This document shows, one piece after another, positions 8,367 to 19,600 of a stretch of DNA of 64,000 bases (its first letter is position 1; each line of letters begins with the position of its first letter). Below the pieces are notes generated by a model. The model searched no databases and had not been told where the DNA came from. It worked only from the letters and a program-made list of their open reading frames with translations. Location: the NCBI GenBank assembly GCA_021234155.1, contig JAJEKV010000063.1, positions 652,947-716,946 on the forward strand, read 5' to 3'. Both the position numbers and the translations under genes were made by a program. Source of the DNA: Isoetes taiwanensis. Taxonomy: Eukaryota; Streptophyta; Lycopodiopsida; Isoetales; Isoetaceae.

Positions 8367-10862
8367 CTACTTTATCAAATCCTTTATAAATGTATGTATA
8401 TATAAATACATAAAAATACGTACTGTTGCAGATATATCAACATTTATGTGGCAATCTAATTCCGATAATAAAAATGGATTGTATGACACCACATTTACAT
8501 CATTAACGTTTCTTCGCTTATACTGTACATACCCTTTAGGATCTACATAAGTTTTCATATTCATAACCTTTGGGTATCCCCAACAACATTTCCCATCTTT
8601 TTGACACCTAGATGAATGGCCATGCATCATATATTTCTCTACCTTTATTAATAAATCAGGTGAACTTGGTAATTCAGCAGAGATTATAGAGTCAATAACT
8701 TTAATTGGTACTTCAGGACTAACCTTCAATACAATGTGCGCATGCGGCAATCCACGTTTTTGAAATTCAATTACATGAATCATGTACACAACATCTCCAA
8801 AATGTGACCTCAGCAGTGCTTTCAAGCGAGCTAATCGTGCATGGAATGATCTTACAACTATCACAGGTATCTCAGCTGCAGTCTGATTTCCAACTAACTT
8901 GCTACGAATTTCCAGCCAATTAGGGTTTGTTGTCATAGTGATAAAGAAACTAGGATGCCCCTTTGCTCGAGCAAGCGCTAATGCATCTGCCATTTGTGTG
9001 CTGCACCATCGCTTACAAGCAACAAATGATGCAGGCAACCGAACACCCTTATCATCAAATTCATGTTGTCCTTCATCCTCTGCATAGTCAACATCATCTT
9101 CTAATGATTTCTTTCTATAACCTTGGGTTGCTAAGAAATTTAACCGCTCATCTTCTACCCGTGAATACATATCAACTAAGTACTCATTAGTTAACCGCCC
9201 TAGTTGTAAAAATCGCTTCTCTTGCATTAACCTACATCTATACCAGTCTATCTGTGATAAATGTTCAACATTTTCTGCACTCCAGCCACCTTTCCCATGT
9301 GGAAACAACAAAGGATACTGTAATGGCTCATATAACGGATCCAGTATATTCATATATATTGGTCTACTATCATTATGTATCCACGATACCGCACATCGTG
9401 GACTTACTGTTACACTATTATTTGCATGCACTATTGCAGCCAATTCACTCTCATTAATAAACCCATTTACCGTTAGTAATCCACTTTCCATATGCATACT
9501 TTTCATGTATTTTAGGTGCATTGAAAATGGATTTATTGTATCCAGCATTGAACCAATATCCATCACCCAATTTAATGGCACTGCTTGATTTCTTGCAACA
9601 ACTGACCGCTCACTGCTATCATGGATATACCAATATAATGGTTGTTCTGGTTTCGACGTAGGAAATATCTGATGATATGTTCGGCCCATGATAACAACGG
9701 ACGATGGAACTTTTAATTTGATGAACTCACCACTAACACCAAGCGCCGTGAAACAAAACAAACGATTTACCTTCCTGCTTAAGAAGCTAAATCCTCGTAC
9801 ATCATATAATAATTCTAATGAGGTAGGCAATACTGGTAATCGTTCCAACACACGCTTTCCACGATTACAACAAACACCATCATCTTCACTACGTAATAAT
9901 TCTGTACCACATCTCCCACAACTTTTTGACCAATCAAATCCATGGAACAAAGCATGATGCCTATCAATCTCCATCTCTTTAGCTTTACTCTTCCAATAAC
10001 AAAATGCGCTTGGAGTATCCCCTTCCTCACATTTTTTACTACATTCAACCTTCTCCTTTTTACTGTATGTCTTCATATACAAACGTTTCTGTTCTCTTAA
10101 TCCTTCTTTTCTTACCTCAGGCAACCCTTTATACCGTAAACGCTGTGCGCTAGCTTTATTTTCCCTTACTTTACTGTCTTCAGGATTAGACGCCTCTTTC
10201 ATACATTCAACACTGTGCACATCCTTTTTATCACTTATACTATGACTGCACTCACCAATATCAAAATTAACTCTTTCCTTTAGATCTTTCACCATCACTT
10301 TTCCCTTCTTATCTCGCACTCGACGTTTCTCATTAAGTTCATCCTTTTTACTCTTCGACAATGCTGCATATTTCACTCGACGTCTTTCATTTCTCTTCCT
10401 TCTCTTTTCACTTCCACTATCACTTTTCTGCTCACTTCCACATTCATAACTCTCCTTCATATCTATTTCAACACTATTTATACTACATCCCACCTCATCT
10501 AAACTATTACTTCCATCGTCCTCCTCCCTCCCTTCCCTACTATTCTCCTCACTTCCTTTACTTTCAATACAAATCTCTTTTTTTGCATACTCCCTATCCT
10601 CTTCTTTTACAACCAATTCTCCACATGTTCTCTGCTTCTTCTCATTAACTTTCTTCTTCTCTTCTGTATTTTCACTACTGATTTCAGTTCGCTTCTTTCT
10701 ATATGCTCTGCATTTTGCCCTATGTTCATTCTTCTTTGCCTCAGGCAATTCAGCATACCGCTGTCGTCGTTTCTCATTCACTTTATCCCTCTTCTCCCTC
10801 TCCTCGGCACTTATATCCGTTATTCTTCTCCTCCCCATCACAATCCACCTTTCAACACTCAA
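8367..10862 (-). CDS. Helitron Rep (HUH endonuclease) N-terminal part
   Basis: Encodes the nicking/ligating Rep of a Helitron. The N-terminal 300 residues are very basic, with a repeated unit of the type R-[RY]-x-[RK]-Y-A-x-L-[PS]-x-x-[KR]-K at least three times (near residues 32, 160 and 240). A zinc-finger-like segment follows (CGRCGTE then VCC). The Rep core includes FFITMTTNPNW, then EFQKRGLPHAHIVL carrying the HUH-type His pair, then KCCWGYPK, YVQYKRRN and CHINVD. The frame fails near 8400-8430 in an AT-rich TATATATACATA stretch; the following sequence (about 8292-8400) continues in another frame with KGFDKVEYRV, so the stop at 8367 is an artefact of a small indel. Start could be 10862 or the Met at 10838. 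Confidence 0.88.
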   Translation of the reverse strand: MSVERWIVMGRRRITDISAEEREKRDKVNEKRRQRYAELPEAKKNEHRAKCRAYRKKRTEISSENTEEKKKVNEKKQRTCGELVVKEEDREYAKKEICIESKGSEENSREGREEDDGSNSLDEVGCSINSVEIDMKESYECGSEQKSDSGSEKRRKRNERRRVKYAALSKSKKDELNEKRRVRDKKGKVMVKDLKERVNFDIGECSHSISDKKDVHSVECMKEASNPEDSKVRENKASAQRLRYKGLPEVRKEGLREQKRLYMKTYSKKEKVECSKKCEEGDTPSAFCYWKSKAKEMEIDRHHALFHGFDWSKSCGRCGTELLRSEDDGVCCNRGKRVLERLPVLPTSLELLYDVRGFSFLSRKVNRLFCFTALGVSGEFIKLKVPSSVVIMGRTYHQIFPTSKPEQPLYWYIHDSSERSVVARNQAVPLNWVMDIGSMLDTINPFSMHLKYMKSMHMESGLLTVNGFINESELAAIVHANNSVTVSPRCAVSWIHNDSRPIYMNILDPLYEPLQYPLLFPHGKGGWSAENVEHLSQIDWYRCRLMQEKRFLQLGRLTNEYLVDMYSRVEDERLNFLATQGYRKKSLEDDVDYAEDEGQHEFDDKGVRLPASFVACKRWCSTQMADALALARAKGHPSFFITMTTNPNWLEIRSKLVGNQTAAEIPVIVVRSFHARLARLKALLRSHFGDVVYMIHVIEFQKRGLPHAHIVLKVSPEVPIKVIDSIISAELPSSPDLLIKVEKYMMHGHSSRCQKDGKCCWGYPKVMNMKTYVDPKGYVQYKRRNVNDVNVVSYNPFLLSELDCHINVDISATVRIFMYLYIHTFIKDLIK

Positions 10863-11382
10863 TACATTGGGATATTAACTCTTTAAGTCTAAATCCTAAA
10901 TACCCTTTATTACCATTAACGCCACTAACCTTTCACCTTCCGGCACTCCTCCACAGCAAACTCCACTTCCTTCAAAACAACTCCATTAACTAATTCGGCA
11001 CCTTTCCTTACTTCAAAACAATTGCATTAATCGATCCCATCCTGCAAATTCATAAACCCCAACATCTCCATAACCGGAATAAAATATAAAACCGAAGCAA
11101 TCACCTAGCAACAACACACAAAACACAACACATACCTTACGACTTCACAACCCGCTACCTCCATCACACAAATCTACCATCGCCAGCCAAAAACCCCAAC
11201 GCAAACATCCTCTTTCCCGTAACTCCCCGTCCTATTCTCTATCGCACGATTTGCCGCGATATCCTCACCCACTCTCCCCGTACATCTCAACCACACATTC
11301 TGCCACGTGGCAAAATCAACCGCCTAGGATGCCCCCGTCGTCACAGCCAGGCAGCCCCTTATAATAATATATATAAGGTAGA
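10863..11382 (-). other. Helitron 5' non-coding leader
   Basis: About 520 bp between the Rep start and the 5' TC terminus. It is C-rich on the + strand and becomes GC-rich near 11200-11350, then AT-rich at the terminus. No gene seen. Confidence 0.6.
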
Positions 11383-12052
11383 TATTGTTTTATGTTTTCA
11401 TGTCCTCAATATCCAAAACCCTTCCTCCTTGTATATTACTATATGAAGCTTCAAAGTAATTATTTTTGAAGAATATCACGAATCTTATTTTTTTTTTCTC
11501 AGTCTGATCATGCTCCTTATTTGTGTTAATCATATGATTCTAGGGCATAAAACGTGTGAAGGTGAGTTGTCAAAACTATGAAGATTAACAGATCTGTCTT
11601 AATCTAAAATACAACTTATCTATCTTAATCTAAAATACAACTTATGTAGATGCCTTTGACTGCAGAGTTCAGAGTCCCTGTTTTAGATTAGAATCACTTG
11701 CATAATTTAAGTTTATGACCTGATGAATACCTTCTATTTGTGTATTTGCAATCAGGCCTTGATTAATGCAAATTGAGGTACTGCAAGGATTGGACTTCAC
11801 TTGACAGTTGCAAGGATTGGACTGGCTATGTCTAGATAATTTTAGAAGCATAAGTTTACCACTAGCATTAGCATTATCTTATCTTATTCTTAGTAGTCTT
11901 TTAATATTTGGTTATTGTGTTTGGTGATGGGGCCTAGTCCCCAGGTTTTAGATGGGTTGTTGCCCTTGCATGTGCCGTCCCATAACCCGTTGGGTTCCCG
12001 TGGACGTAAAAATTTCTTATCTTATCTTATCTTATCTTATCTTATCTTATCT

Positions 12053-12083
<31 letters not shown>

Positions 12084-12762
12084 TTTGTTATTCTTTGCAA
12101 GCAGGCTTTCATTACTGCTGATTGAGGATACTATAGGTCCCCACTCCAGTCGACACTTGCTACTTGTTATTCTAATAATAGTTGTGGAGGCCATTTTAAA
12201 TATAGTTTTTTCCCTATTGGATTAGCATAGAAGATACAATACAATATGTTGACCTCCAGTATCAACAATGAAGCAGGCGGGTTGCTGAAAGATGGGTGGA
12301 TTCCCATACCACATTGAACTTTGCCTTGCACTTATGTGGCATATATTTATTTTATGACCGTTAGTTCTTTTGTATTCAACTTGTTTTACCATGGTGTATT
12401 TTGTCTTTCAAGAATTTGCAATTCCACATGGCATGCTCTGAAGTGACCTATATGTATTCAAGCTAAGATAAAATGTATCCTTTGATCTAGTAGTACTACA
12501 CTAGTCCGAGAACAAATATGTTTTGAGTTTGAGGCCGTTCATAGTCGTACTCAAGGTAAGGTGGTTGGGCGTAGTACCTAATAGACAATGTTCGCGTGTT
12601 AGCGTTGTACAATCGGATGCTGCCAAATATGGATGACCTAAAAACTTCTTCTCTTTCTCCCTCTCCTTCTACATGTATTTTAATTTTGATATGTGCTTCA
12701 TGTATTGCACGTTAAAATATGGTATTTCTTATACGGTTCTAGATCCAATGGTACAGCATAGA
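11383..12762. other. Intergenic stretch with an orphan retroelement tail
   Basis: No coding gene recognised. It holds a 26-bp unit repeated twice (about 11592-11643), and at 11925-12080 a block resembling the 3' UTR of a LINE or SINE ending in a pentamer array. The remainder is AT-rich with no structure I can name. Confidence 0.5.
11925..12080 (+). mobile_element. Orphan non-LTR 3' end with (CTTAT)13 tail
   Basis: A GC-richer block (GGGGCCTAGTCCCC, then TGCCGTCCCATAACCC) leads through GACGTAAAAATTTC into 13 perfect CTTAT units at 12016-12080. The first LINE ends comparably: a GC-rich segment, GACGTAATAATAAATTTC, then pentamers. I infer a severely 5'-truncated LINE or a SINE sharing such a tail. 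No ORF remains. Confidence 0.6.
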
Positions 12763-13201
12763 TCCTATATAATAAAATTATAGTGTATGTCCGTCTTGAA
12801 TCTCGCCCTAATTTGGACGGCTAGGATATTGCTGTCTATCTATCGGACGTTGAAACTTAAAAAGCTAAAATGCCGAAAGTATAGTTTCGCTAGCTAGGAG
12901 GATCCGGCAGCCTACCCAAGCTTGCACGAGCTGTGGTTCTATGGTTATGGCCGCCATTGAACAGATGGCTGATGAAGAATAGATGGTTGAACAGACGGCT
13001 GATGGTACGGAGTGATGTTCCATCTGTATTTGGATTTTCACAGGTTCTATAACGCATCTAACTTCTGAAAAAGAGAGGGATTTTTCATTCAATTATTTCG
13101 CTTGGTTCATAGGCACATTATGCCAGACCTTAATGAGGATTCACAAAGACATTCTTCGAGCTTTAAGAAGGAATGGCTTTGAGATACTTCTGATCTGATG
13201 C

Positions 13202-13396
13202 ATGGGACATGGCTTTATCGCAAGTGCCCCTTTCTCACAGGGAAAGAGTGGGGTTGGGGTTGATGCATCTGTAGTAGCAGAAGAATCAATGTTTTCAAAG
13301 CACTATGCTATAGCTGAAGCTGATAACCCCAACCAGATTGTAACCCTTGCAGATGCAACAGAGGAGGAATGCTTTGCTTTACAAGGTATATCTTAA
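13202..13396 (+). other. Exon-like open segment, unidentified
   Basis: 64 codons with coding-like composition, ending in ATEEECFALQG followed by a GT that could be a splice donor (about 13387). No family recognised. It lies inside the putative Helitron, so it may be a captured exon. Low confidence. Confidence 0.25.
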
Positions 13397-13587
13397 ATTA
13401 TGGCAGTTGTAGAATGGCTTAACACTATGCTACGTTCATATGCTAATACTCCCTGCCCGCAGCTATCGAACTCCCTGCTGCTTTTAGAATGCAAAACGGT
13501 TGTGGGTGATCAGATCTGCTAGAACAACTCCTTCTGCTTGGCGGTTGTGGTTGTCATTGCCTCATTCCATTGACAGCAAGCTTCAGA

Positions 13588-13700
13588 TTATGGTGATTTA
13601 TGAAACATGCTGAAGGCATTGGGTTGAATGCGGCAAGGACGTGGGCCTTCAAAGATGGAGGCTATATGCTACGAAGAGTTGCTTGGGAGTCTATGATGAA
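13588..13700 (+). pseudogene. Endo-1,4-beta-mannanase-like (GH5) fragment
   Basis: The translation contains GIGLNAARTWAFKDGGY, close to the plant endo-beta-mannanase signature around the GL-x-V-x-RTWAF-x-DGG block. The active-site Glu regions, C-terminal half and signal peptide are not found, and the frame decays after about 35 residues. It probably represents one exon of a host gene captured by the surrounding Helitron. A chance resemblance is possible given the short length. Confidence 0.45.
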
Positions 13701-15506
13701 CGAAGTCATGCGGGTGTCCTGCTTTTTTCGCATCCGTAAAACAAAAAGGAGTAAAAATTTTGCACTTTCGGAATATTTTACTAACTTAGGTAACTTGGAT
13801 TTGATGTTGTACGTATTTTGATTTCATGGTTTATAAAGCTTCTAACAATGGCATCAAGCTCATCCTTATCTTTGTTATCAATTAAAACAACTTGGGTAGT
13901 GATCCGAAGTGGTAAGTATGCGCCTTTTCCTTGGATTTGATTTTTTTGTGCATCCGTTAATGTGGATATATTTATCTTTGCCCAAAGATCGGAATTGCCA
14001 TAGCCGCTTTTAAACCTCGTTTTTGCTATGATTTTCTATTGTTCTTTTGGTTCTAGATTGAACTCATTTTATCTCATTCTAAGTTAAATGCTTTTGACCG
14101 TGATAGCTTATGCGTATGTAAACTGAGGGGTCCGCTTTGCATTAATTTAATATGTTTTTAGAAGGAAGCCGCATTAAATTCCACTTTGCATCCGAGTTCT
14201 TAGAGCTGCCATTTGATCTTTCATGGAATTTCCACAACTGAGTATTTGATCCGAGTACTTCATCGGTGGAACCATATGGTGGTGGTCGCAATGTTGGTGA
14301 TCGTGGTTTAACACTTCCAAAGATATGGAAAAATGGGATGCATTGATGTGGCTCGGGTTATTTAGAGTTAGGTTTCTTTTGTTCTTTAAAATCAAAGGTG
14401 CATTGATGCATATCACACACTAATGCGTAATAAAGAGATCGGGCTGTTGTTTACAAGGTCGTTTCAATCCGTGACGCAGACGTTCTAAAAGCATTCTGAA
14501 ATGCGCTTGGATATGGTCTTGGATATGGTTGTGGAGATAGAACACCAGCAGCAGCAGTTATTACTTCCATCAGGATGTTCCAAGCGGTGAGCTTTAAAAT
14601 GTTTTTGCATCACATTTAATAAGATCCTGACTTATATGTGTTTTATAGGTGGTGAAAGCAACCCAAGACTGTATTCCTATGCTACTCTTGAATTCTATCC
14701 TCAAAATGTGTACTGTTGATCTAGATAGCAAGCCCTTTGCTCCAAACAGTTAGAACCATATGTGATGGTTTCTCATTTGATTGAACTATAACTAATCGAG
14801 AATTTGTATCCAGCCTTGCAACAGAGCAATTTCCAGATCCTCTTCAAAGCCTTTAAGCACCTGTTGGAAGGGGCATATTCACATTGGATTACACATTTGT
14901 TGCCCCAGATGTCTCAAAGAATTTGGTGTTGGCTTTTATCATTTATTTTGCTAAATGTCCAATGCGAAACACACACCTCAGAAAGTGCATATTCAAACTT
15001 AAAGAAACGTAATAAAAATAGCGTGGAACTAATTATAGTTGTTTCTGCTTTCTCTTTGCTTCCTGCTTGGATCTTCAAGAAGGTGAAGTTCTTATTTTTA
15101 TTTTTATGCTAGCAGATCATCATGGGGTCTGGCCTAGATGCTGACATTTGGAAAAAAAAATTGAAAAGAAGGATTGTAGTTCCTTCTGTCATTCTTGGAC
15201 GATTTTAGTACTTAGTTCCTCATAATGTTTTACCCGCCTTTGTTGCGCAAGTTGTGTAAAAGCCCTTAGTTCAAACTACTCTTAAGATGAATTGGATCAT
15301 TTTGCGCATTCTGATGCTCATCCCTATGCAATAATATTAGACAAAGTGATAATGTCTATTTATCACAATCTTAAAACATGTGTGCACAAAAAAGAAGAAA
15401 ACAATAGCAATAGACTATGTGAGAATGTTTACAAAAGCATAGTTGATTTAACTTTTAAACTTCAAAGGGTTGAACAACTGCCTTTAGAGCAGAAAGAGCG
15501 ACAATC

Positions 15507-15678
15507 TAATCTAGAAAGTTACCAAATAACCTCTACAACACATGAAAATAACCTCTTTCAACTTCTTCAATGCAAGGGGAAACAAGACATAATGTAATCT
15601 AGAAAGTTACCAAATAACCTCTACAACACATGAAAATAACCTCTTTCAACTTCTTCAATGCAAGGGGAAACAAGACAT
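15507..15678 (+). repeat. 88-bp tandem duplication
   Basis: Two near-perfect units with period 88 (15507-15594 and 15595-15678), differing only at the unit junction. Inside the putative non-autonomous Helitron. The open frame 15292-15597 running across it has no recognisable product. Confidence 0.95.
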
Positions 15679-16164
15679 GTAAAAAATGCAACATGTATTC
15701 TATAGTTCTAACATACAATAAACTTAGACATTTGAAAGACATGCACATAGTCTCAACAATCTAAAGTAGAATGAACACAAAATTCCAGTTACAAGTTTCC
15801 AACTTTAGCCAATGCTAACTACGCCAACTTATCTCACCCTCTAGGTTTTTTGCTAGGCACCGTTGCTATAAGTACATAAAGACACACTACTTATGCTCTT
15901 TTTGCCTTAGCATCCATTTGGTCATATAGCAAATTTTTGAGCAAGTTTGCATAAGTGAAAAAAGACCTCATCTCAATAAAGACTAGGTATTGTTGACAGG
16001 TTCCCAACGGTACAAAGGATCATGGCAACAAGACTAAAGCTTTCCTTTCTTCATATGGGCCCAAGCTTCCACAATTATACTTTATAGGCCTGTTGCGCAA
16101 GAAAAACCCATTACCCATTAGGCTATATTGAATAGTAACGTTCAAACTACATGTTTGAACCAGT

Positions 16165-16290
16165 CTTAAATCACAAAAAAATCCACTAAGTCCACAGAAA
16201 CGACATGTATTTTTTTGTGATGTGGTTTTAACATTAAAAGACCCGGATATACCCATGGTTTAAAAGTGATGGCATCCGATATTTACGGGG
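16165..16290 (+). repeat. Dispersed repeat R1, copy in the Helitron
   Basis: Similar to 23866-24014 and 50809-50955: each has CTTAAATCACAA, CTAAGTCCACA, then GGATATACCC-TGGTTTAAA and CGATATTT-ACGG. Probably a fragment shared by related transposons. Confidence 0.7.
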
Positions 16291-16657
16291 CTCCTCAAAC
16301 TATCGGTAACACATTACTATCCCATTCTTTGTGAACAAACACATGGAATGATCACAAAAGGTGAACGATCACATGTAAAGCCCACCAACGGTGGGCAATT
16401 TACTAGTGTATCAATAATAATAACGAGATAGCGCATGCAAAAATGGAATAAGTCGTGCCCACTTAACACGATAGCTAAAGAAAAATACAAAGCAAAAAAA
16501 AAAGAAGGAAAGGGAATAGAAGGCTCCAACCAAGAAAAACCGGGAAGAAGGAATATGGAGGTCCCAATGCCGTAGCTGCGCCATACCACCTCTGATCCGG
16601 GGCCTCGTTGCACAGGAGCTCTTCCTTCCGTCCAGAAGTGGCTCAATTTGCTTCAAT

Positions 16658-19600
16658 ATGTGGCTCTTTTATACTATGGCCTTGCCCCTCACCCTGGGTA
16701 TGGTGGGTGCTACCCTGCGCTTCTTTGCCGCTCCTAGCGTGCCCTTACATGTCTTGGTCGTTGTCGGATATGCATGGTTTTGTGCCCTATCGATCGTGGT
16801 TCTAATTCCTGCTGATGTCTGGACGGTAGGTACACCCAACCCAATACCATTGGAAATTTATGACAAATTTATACAATACATCAAGATTTTGTTTGCTGTC
16901 TTTAGAGCTCAATCAACTTATAGTTTTTCACCGTCTCTCTCTCTCATAATAGAGACCTGCGAACTGTTAACAAATACAATACAAGAAACATATCTTTTTT
17001 CTGAATCTGCAAACTATGTCGTTCATTTTAAAATTTAGCATGATGCCAATTTCTGAAAGTTTTGTGTATCATTGTAAGAAACAACCATATCTATTACCGA
17101 CTTGCCTCAGGAATTATTTCCAGAAGCTACACGGGATGGCTCAGCATCTGATGGTAACTTTAAGGGGTTATATCCCAAGAAGATTTTGAGTGCTGGACTA
17201 CCGATTTGATCAGAATACAACCGAAAGTAGAAAACCAATTAATTCTGATGCATGACTCACAAATCACATATACCTAGAGCCAGGGTTTTAGTTTGACTGC
17301 AAAAATTTAGCATCTAAATTCAGTTTGTAAGTGTACATTTTCTTGAAGGTTTTATGTTATCCGAGCAGCAGCAGGAGCTCATAAGAGATATACATCATTG
17401 GTAGCACATAGACGAGCTATATCTATAACGGAACATGCTGAATGACAATTGCATAAATTTCAAACCACGAGGATCAGACCCCACTGATGTGGAGTAACAA
17501 GGTGCTGTACAGGATGTCTAGTTGTTTTAAAGGTCAGATTGGGAGGCTGGAAATGATTCTTAGAAATTCACTGAATGAACCTAAATTTCAACCATGAGGA
17601 TCATATCTAAGTGACGTAGATTAACAAGGTGCTGTACATGCTGTTCAGTTCTTCAGAGGTCAGATTGGGAGGCTGGAAATGATTAATATGACTTCATATT
17701 TGCGGTTCAAATGATCAGTATGTGGTCATATGTAATTACTTAATTTTCAGTTTGTGAAGATCAAGGAGGATGTCAACTAAGGAAGCTGCTATTCAGGTTC
17801 TCTGAAAGTCAGATTGGCAGATTGAATGTGCAATAATGTGCTCTGGCGGACTCCATAGGAGCATTAGCCCCTTTGGTTTATCTGTTAGTTCCTTTGTGCT
17901 CTCTATATTGCTAGAAAGCACATTTTGGTTTCTCATAACTTGACACCCTTTTTTAAGATTGCAAGAGTAATCAATAATTACTTTTAGCAGAAATGACTGC
18001 TGAACCTATGCTGTGATTTTTTTTCTTGACAAAGCATATCTCATGTTATTGCTGATTCTTAACATGCCATCTTTCTGAACATATCCTATTCTTTCCTGAA
18101 AGAAGACGACATCTCACTCACAGGTTGATCATGCTTTTCGGAAAAAGCAAAGAACTTCATTAAGATAGATGCCCAGTGGAGGAGGAAAACTCTATAGGAG
18201 ATAATGTGCTATGCAGCTTCTCCCTCTTCTTTGCAGAATTTTATTTCTCCTCATTATCTCAGAACTCTTCCTTCATTCTAGAATGTAGTACCTGGTATGA
18301 AGTTATAAAAAAGCAGCATTCTATCTAATCTTCCTATGGTTGTTATTTGCTTATAGACACTATCAGGAAGTAACCCAAGGTCAATGAATTATTTCTGGAA
18401 TTGGTCTTATTGGAGCACTTTCTTCCTCACCTGGTAAATGATTTTACTCCTTACATAAAATTAACAATTTGAACCCCTTTAGCTTGTTCTGACAATTTCT
18501 GGCTTCATAGGACCATAGTTCCTATTCTTCAGGGTTACGAGGATGCTGGTGATTTTACGATTACACAACGATTTAAAACAAGTCTTCATGCAAACCTGAT
18601 ATACTACTCAAGCTTTGGCGCAATTGGCTTGTTGGGTGTCATTATTCTTATTGCTCTTCATAAGCTGCACTGGTATGGAATTGCTGACATTGCTTACTAT
18701 TTTCAGCATATTTTAGCAACTAAGAATTGGTGTCATGATAGACTTATATATGCGTTAATTCACCATAGGCCATTTATGAGCTGTTCTGAATTGTTTCTTG
18801 TGCAAGTAATGTACTTACCAAGCTTTGGCTAATAGAACTAGGCATCTCTTATCAGTCCTATACCCATGTTTTTATAAATAATGAAAGTTACTGTCGACTA
18901 CTATACTTACCTTAATTTGCTATCATGCATCTTAAATGGTTTGCTCATTCAGGACAAGTGGGGAAAGCAAAAAAGAAACCATGCAAATCCTTCAAATTTT
19001 TATAATTCTTCAAATCTTTATACCTTCAACTTAGGAATATATATATATATTCAGATGTTTATTTGAGATTCTCATATAGTCATTATTTTATTTATCAGGG
19101 GTGATGTAATGAGTCTAGCAATGGCATGCTCAAACACATTTGGTCTAGTAACAGGTGCATTTCTCCTTGGTTTTGGATTGGTCGAAATTCCGAGGTCTGT
19201 GGCGGAAAGCTGATTGGCAATATCGCCAAAAGGTTCTTACGCATCGGATTGCAAAAGCAGCATTAAAACTTGATGATGCCCACCAGGAGCTGTCAACTAC
19301 TGTCGTGGTAAACTTGCTATACTTAAAAGTCATTGTTGGTTCACTTTCTCGTTTTACTGTACATTCCCATAGGGGGTATTTGGAGGCTGAACATCCATTT
19401 CTATTGTTTTTGGGTCATGTTGCATTTAGATTTTTGATGGCACCCATGGTTTGAAAAATTTGAAGTCTAATATCATAATATATAACCAAGTCAATTTGTT
19501 TGCTTCTTTTTGAGGTGTTAATCTAAGTAGAAGTGTTCCAGTCAGCTTCATTGCTACCAAATGCACAGCTGAGGCCAATTTTTGGAATCCTTATAATTTT

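Larger units (their letters stand above)
6797..11382 (-). mobile_element. Autonomous Helitron (Rep/helicase), 3' end lost
   Basis: Rolling-circle transposon on the minus strand. The 5' terminus is at 11382: the minus strand reads A|TCTACCTTATATATATTAT, i.e. a host A followed by TC, the canonical Helitron start, then a GC-rich segment. About 520 bp of non-coding 5' region precedes the Rep ORF. The element encodes an HUH Rep domain, a long linker and a PIF1-type helicase. The helicase stops part-way at about 6797, where LINE sequence begins, and no hairpin/CTRR terminus is present there, so the 3' end is missing. Two frameshifts break the Rep-helicase frame. Confidence 0.9.
12763..16406 (+). 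mobile_element. Non-autonomous Helitron with captured sequence (inferred)
   Basis: The 5' end reads A|TCCTATATAATAAAATTA at 12763. The 3' end has a 7-bp hairpin GCCCACC-AAC-GGTGGGC (16380-16396), a 6-nt spacer, CTAG (16403-16406) and a following host T. Those are the defining Helitron terminal features: A|T target, 5' TC, and a hairpin about 6-12 nt before CTRR. The 3.6-kb interior encodes no Rep or helicase but has exon-like debris, including an endo-mannanase-like piece. The 3' signals are strong; pairing with this particular 5' end is inference. Confidence 0.62.

Noticed and set aside
6940-10993. Plus-strand open frames over the Helitron
   Set aside because: Antisense of the Rep/helicase coding region; composition mirrors the real minus-strand frames.
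15292-15597. 101-codon open frame as a gene
   Set aside because: Runs into the 88-bp tandem duplication and has no recognisable domain; kept only as a repeat.
16317-16656. Minus-strand open frames upstream of LMBRD2 exon 1, repeated at 43298-43547
   Set aside because: Low complexity, overlapping the likely 5' UTR, with Phe-rich runs from a poly(A) tract; no family.
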